Source of the DNA: an uncultured Cellvibrio sp.
GTDB taxonomy: Bacteria > Pseudomonadota > Gammaproteobacteria > Pseudomonadales > Cellvibrionaceae
Assembly: GCA_946482385.1 (NCBI GenBank)
Contig: CAMLRI010000145.1
Coordinates: forward strand, 1-6,121
Direction of reading: 5' to 3'
DNA: 6,121 bases
Within the stretch, counting starts at the first letter, position 1. The number at the start of each line of letters is the position of its first letter. The notes beneath the pieces are model-generated. The model searched no databases, was not told the DNA's origin, and saw only the letters and a list, made by a program, of their open reading frames with translations. The position numbers were made by a program, and so were the translations under genes. This document shows, piece by piece, positions 5,678 through 6,121 of this stretch.

Positions 5678-6121
5678 CTAGAGGCTTTTGCGCTCATTGG
5701 AGGGTGGAATATTGAGCGATTCGCGGTATTTGGCGATGGTGCGCCGCGCCACTTGAATCCCCTGCTCCGCCAGCAGCTCGGTGATTTTGCTGTCGCTGAG
5801 TGGTTTTTTGGGGTTTTCCGCGCTCACCAGTTTTTTGATGATGGCGCGTATGGCTGTGGACGAGCACTCGCCGCCAGTGTCGGTACTGACGTGACTGGAA
5901 AAAAAGTATTTAAGTTCAAAAATGCCCTGGGGAGTGTGCATGTATTTTTGCGTGGTCACCCGCGAAATGGTCGATTCGTGCATCTCCACAATTTCGGCAA
6001 TATCGTGCAGCACCAGGGGCTTCATCGCCTCGGGGCCGTACTCCAAAAAGCCGCGCTGTTTTTCCACAATACAGCTGGCCACTTTCAACAGGGTTTCATT
6101 GCGGCTCTGCAAACTTTTTAA
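5678..6121 (-). CDS. rpoN: RNA polymerase sigma-54 factor, C-terminal part (5' end outside window)
   Basis: The reading frame is open through the right edge ([12 protein letters not shown]...). The TTG at 6112 is an internal leucine, not a start. The 147 visible residues are the end of the core-binding region and the DNA-binding domain of sigma-54, nearly identical in pattern to E. coli RpoN. They include [16 protein letters not shown] (helix-turn-helix), [13 protein letters not shown], the [16 protein letters not shown] helix and the diagnostic RpoN box [10 protein letters not shown] (nt 5720-5749), which contacts the -24 promoter element. The product directs RNA polymerase to -24/-12 promoters that need AAA+ activators, used for nitrogen, motility and other functions. 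It ends with a TAG stop and heads the hpf-ptsN-rapZ-ptsO cluster, as in most gammaproteobacteria. Confidence 0.98.
   Translation of the reverse strand, partial: LKSLQSRNETLLKVASCIVEKQRGFLEYGPEAMKPLVLHDIAEIVEMHESTISRVTTQKYMHTPQGIFELKYFFSSHVSTDTGGECSSTAIRAIIKKLVSAENPKKPLSDSKITELLAEQGIQVARRTIAKYRESLNIPPSNERKSL

Noticed and set aside
6110..6112. TTG at 6112 as an rpoN start
   Set aside because: The codons before it (L-K-S) continue the conserved sigma-54 sequence to the window edge; the true start is outside.

Overview
The window is GC-rich chromosomal DNA from a gammaproteobacterium. Protein sequences and gene order sit between the Pseudomonas and enteric versions of the rpoN locus, which suggests a Pseudomonadales/Cellvibrionales-type organism such as a Cellvibrio relative. 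The genus is an inference from remembered homologues, not from a search. There are no RNA genes, mobile elements, CRISPR arrays or signs of recent transfer.

Left half, plus strand (1-2857): the C-terminal ~950 residues of a YhdP-family AsmA-like protein, a large envelope protein linked to phospholipid transport between the inner and outer membranes. Its N-terminus, with the expected membrane anchor, lies outside the window. It converges on the right-hand genes across 128 bp that hold a 17-bp tandem repeat, a strong 15-bp hairpin (likely a shared terminator) and a second nested hairpin.

Right half, minus strand, in order of transcription: rpoN (sigma-54, 3' part only, entering at the right edge), hpf (short ribosome hibernation factor), ptsN (EIIA-Ntr), rapZ (P-loop nucleotide-binding RNA-binding adaptor), ptsO (NPr phosphocarrier) and, after an 89-bp gap with a weak terminator-like element, darP/yjgA (50S assembly factor). 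The first five form the classic rpoN operon. rapZ starts 20 nt after ptsN, and ptsO starts inside the rapZ 3' end with a 20-nt overlap. PtsN and NPr are the last two carriers of the nitrogen PTS; the first enzyme, PtsP, is not encoded here. RpoN, the nitrogen PTS, RapZ and HPF together link nitrogen and carbon status to transcription, cell-envelope sugar synthesis and ribosome hibernation.

I found no new multi-gene system; this is a conserved housekeeping region. The points worth a second look are small: an unusual leader for ptsN (GC hairpin, no Shine-Dalgarno, overlapping out-of-frame mini-ORF), the overlapping rapZ/ptsO junction with an extended RapZ tail, the repeat-flanked convergent terminator, and the direct yhdP/darP junction.
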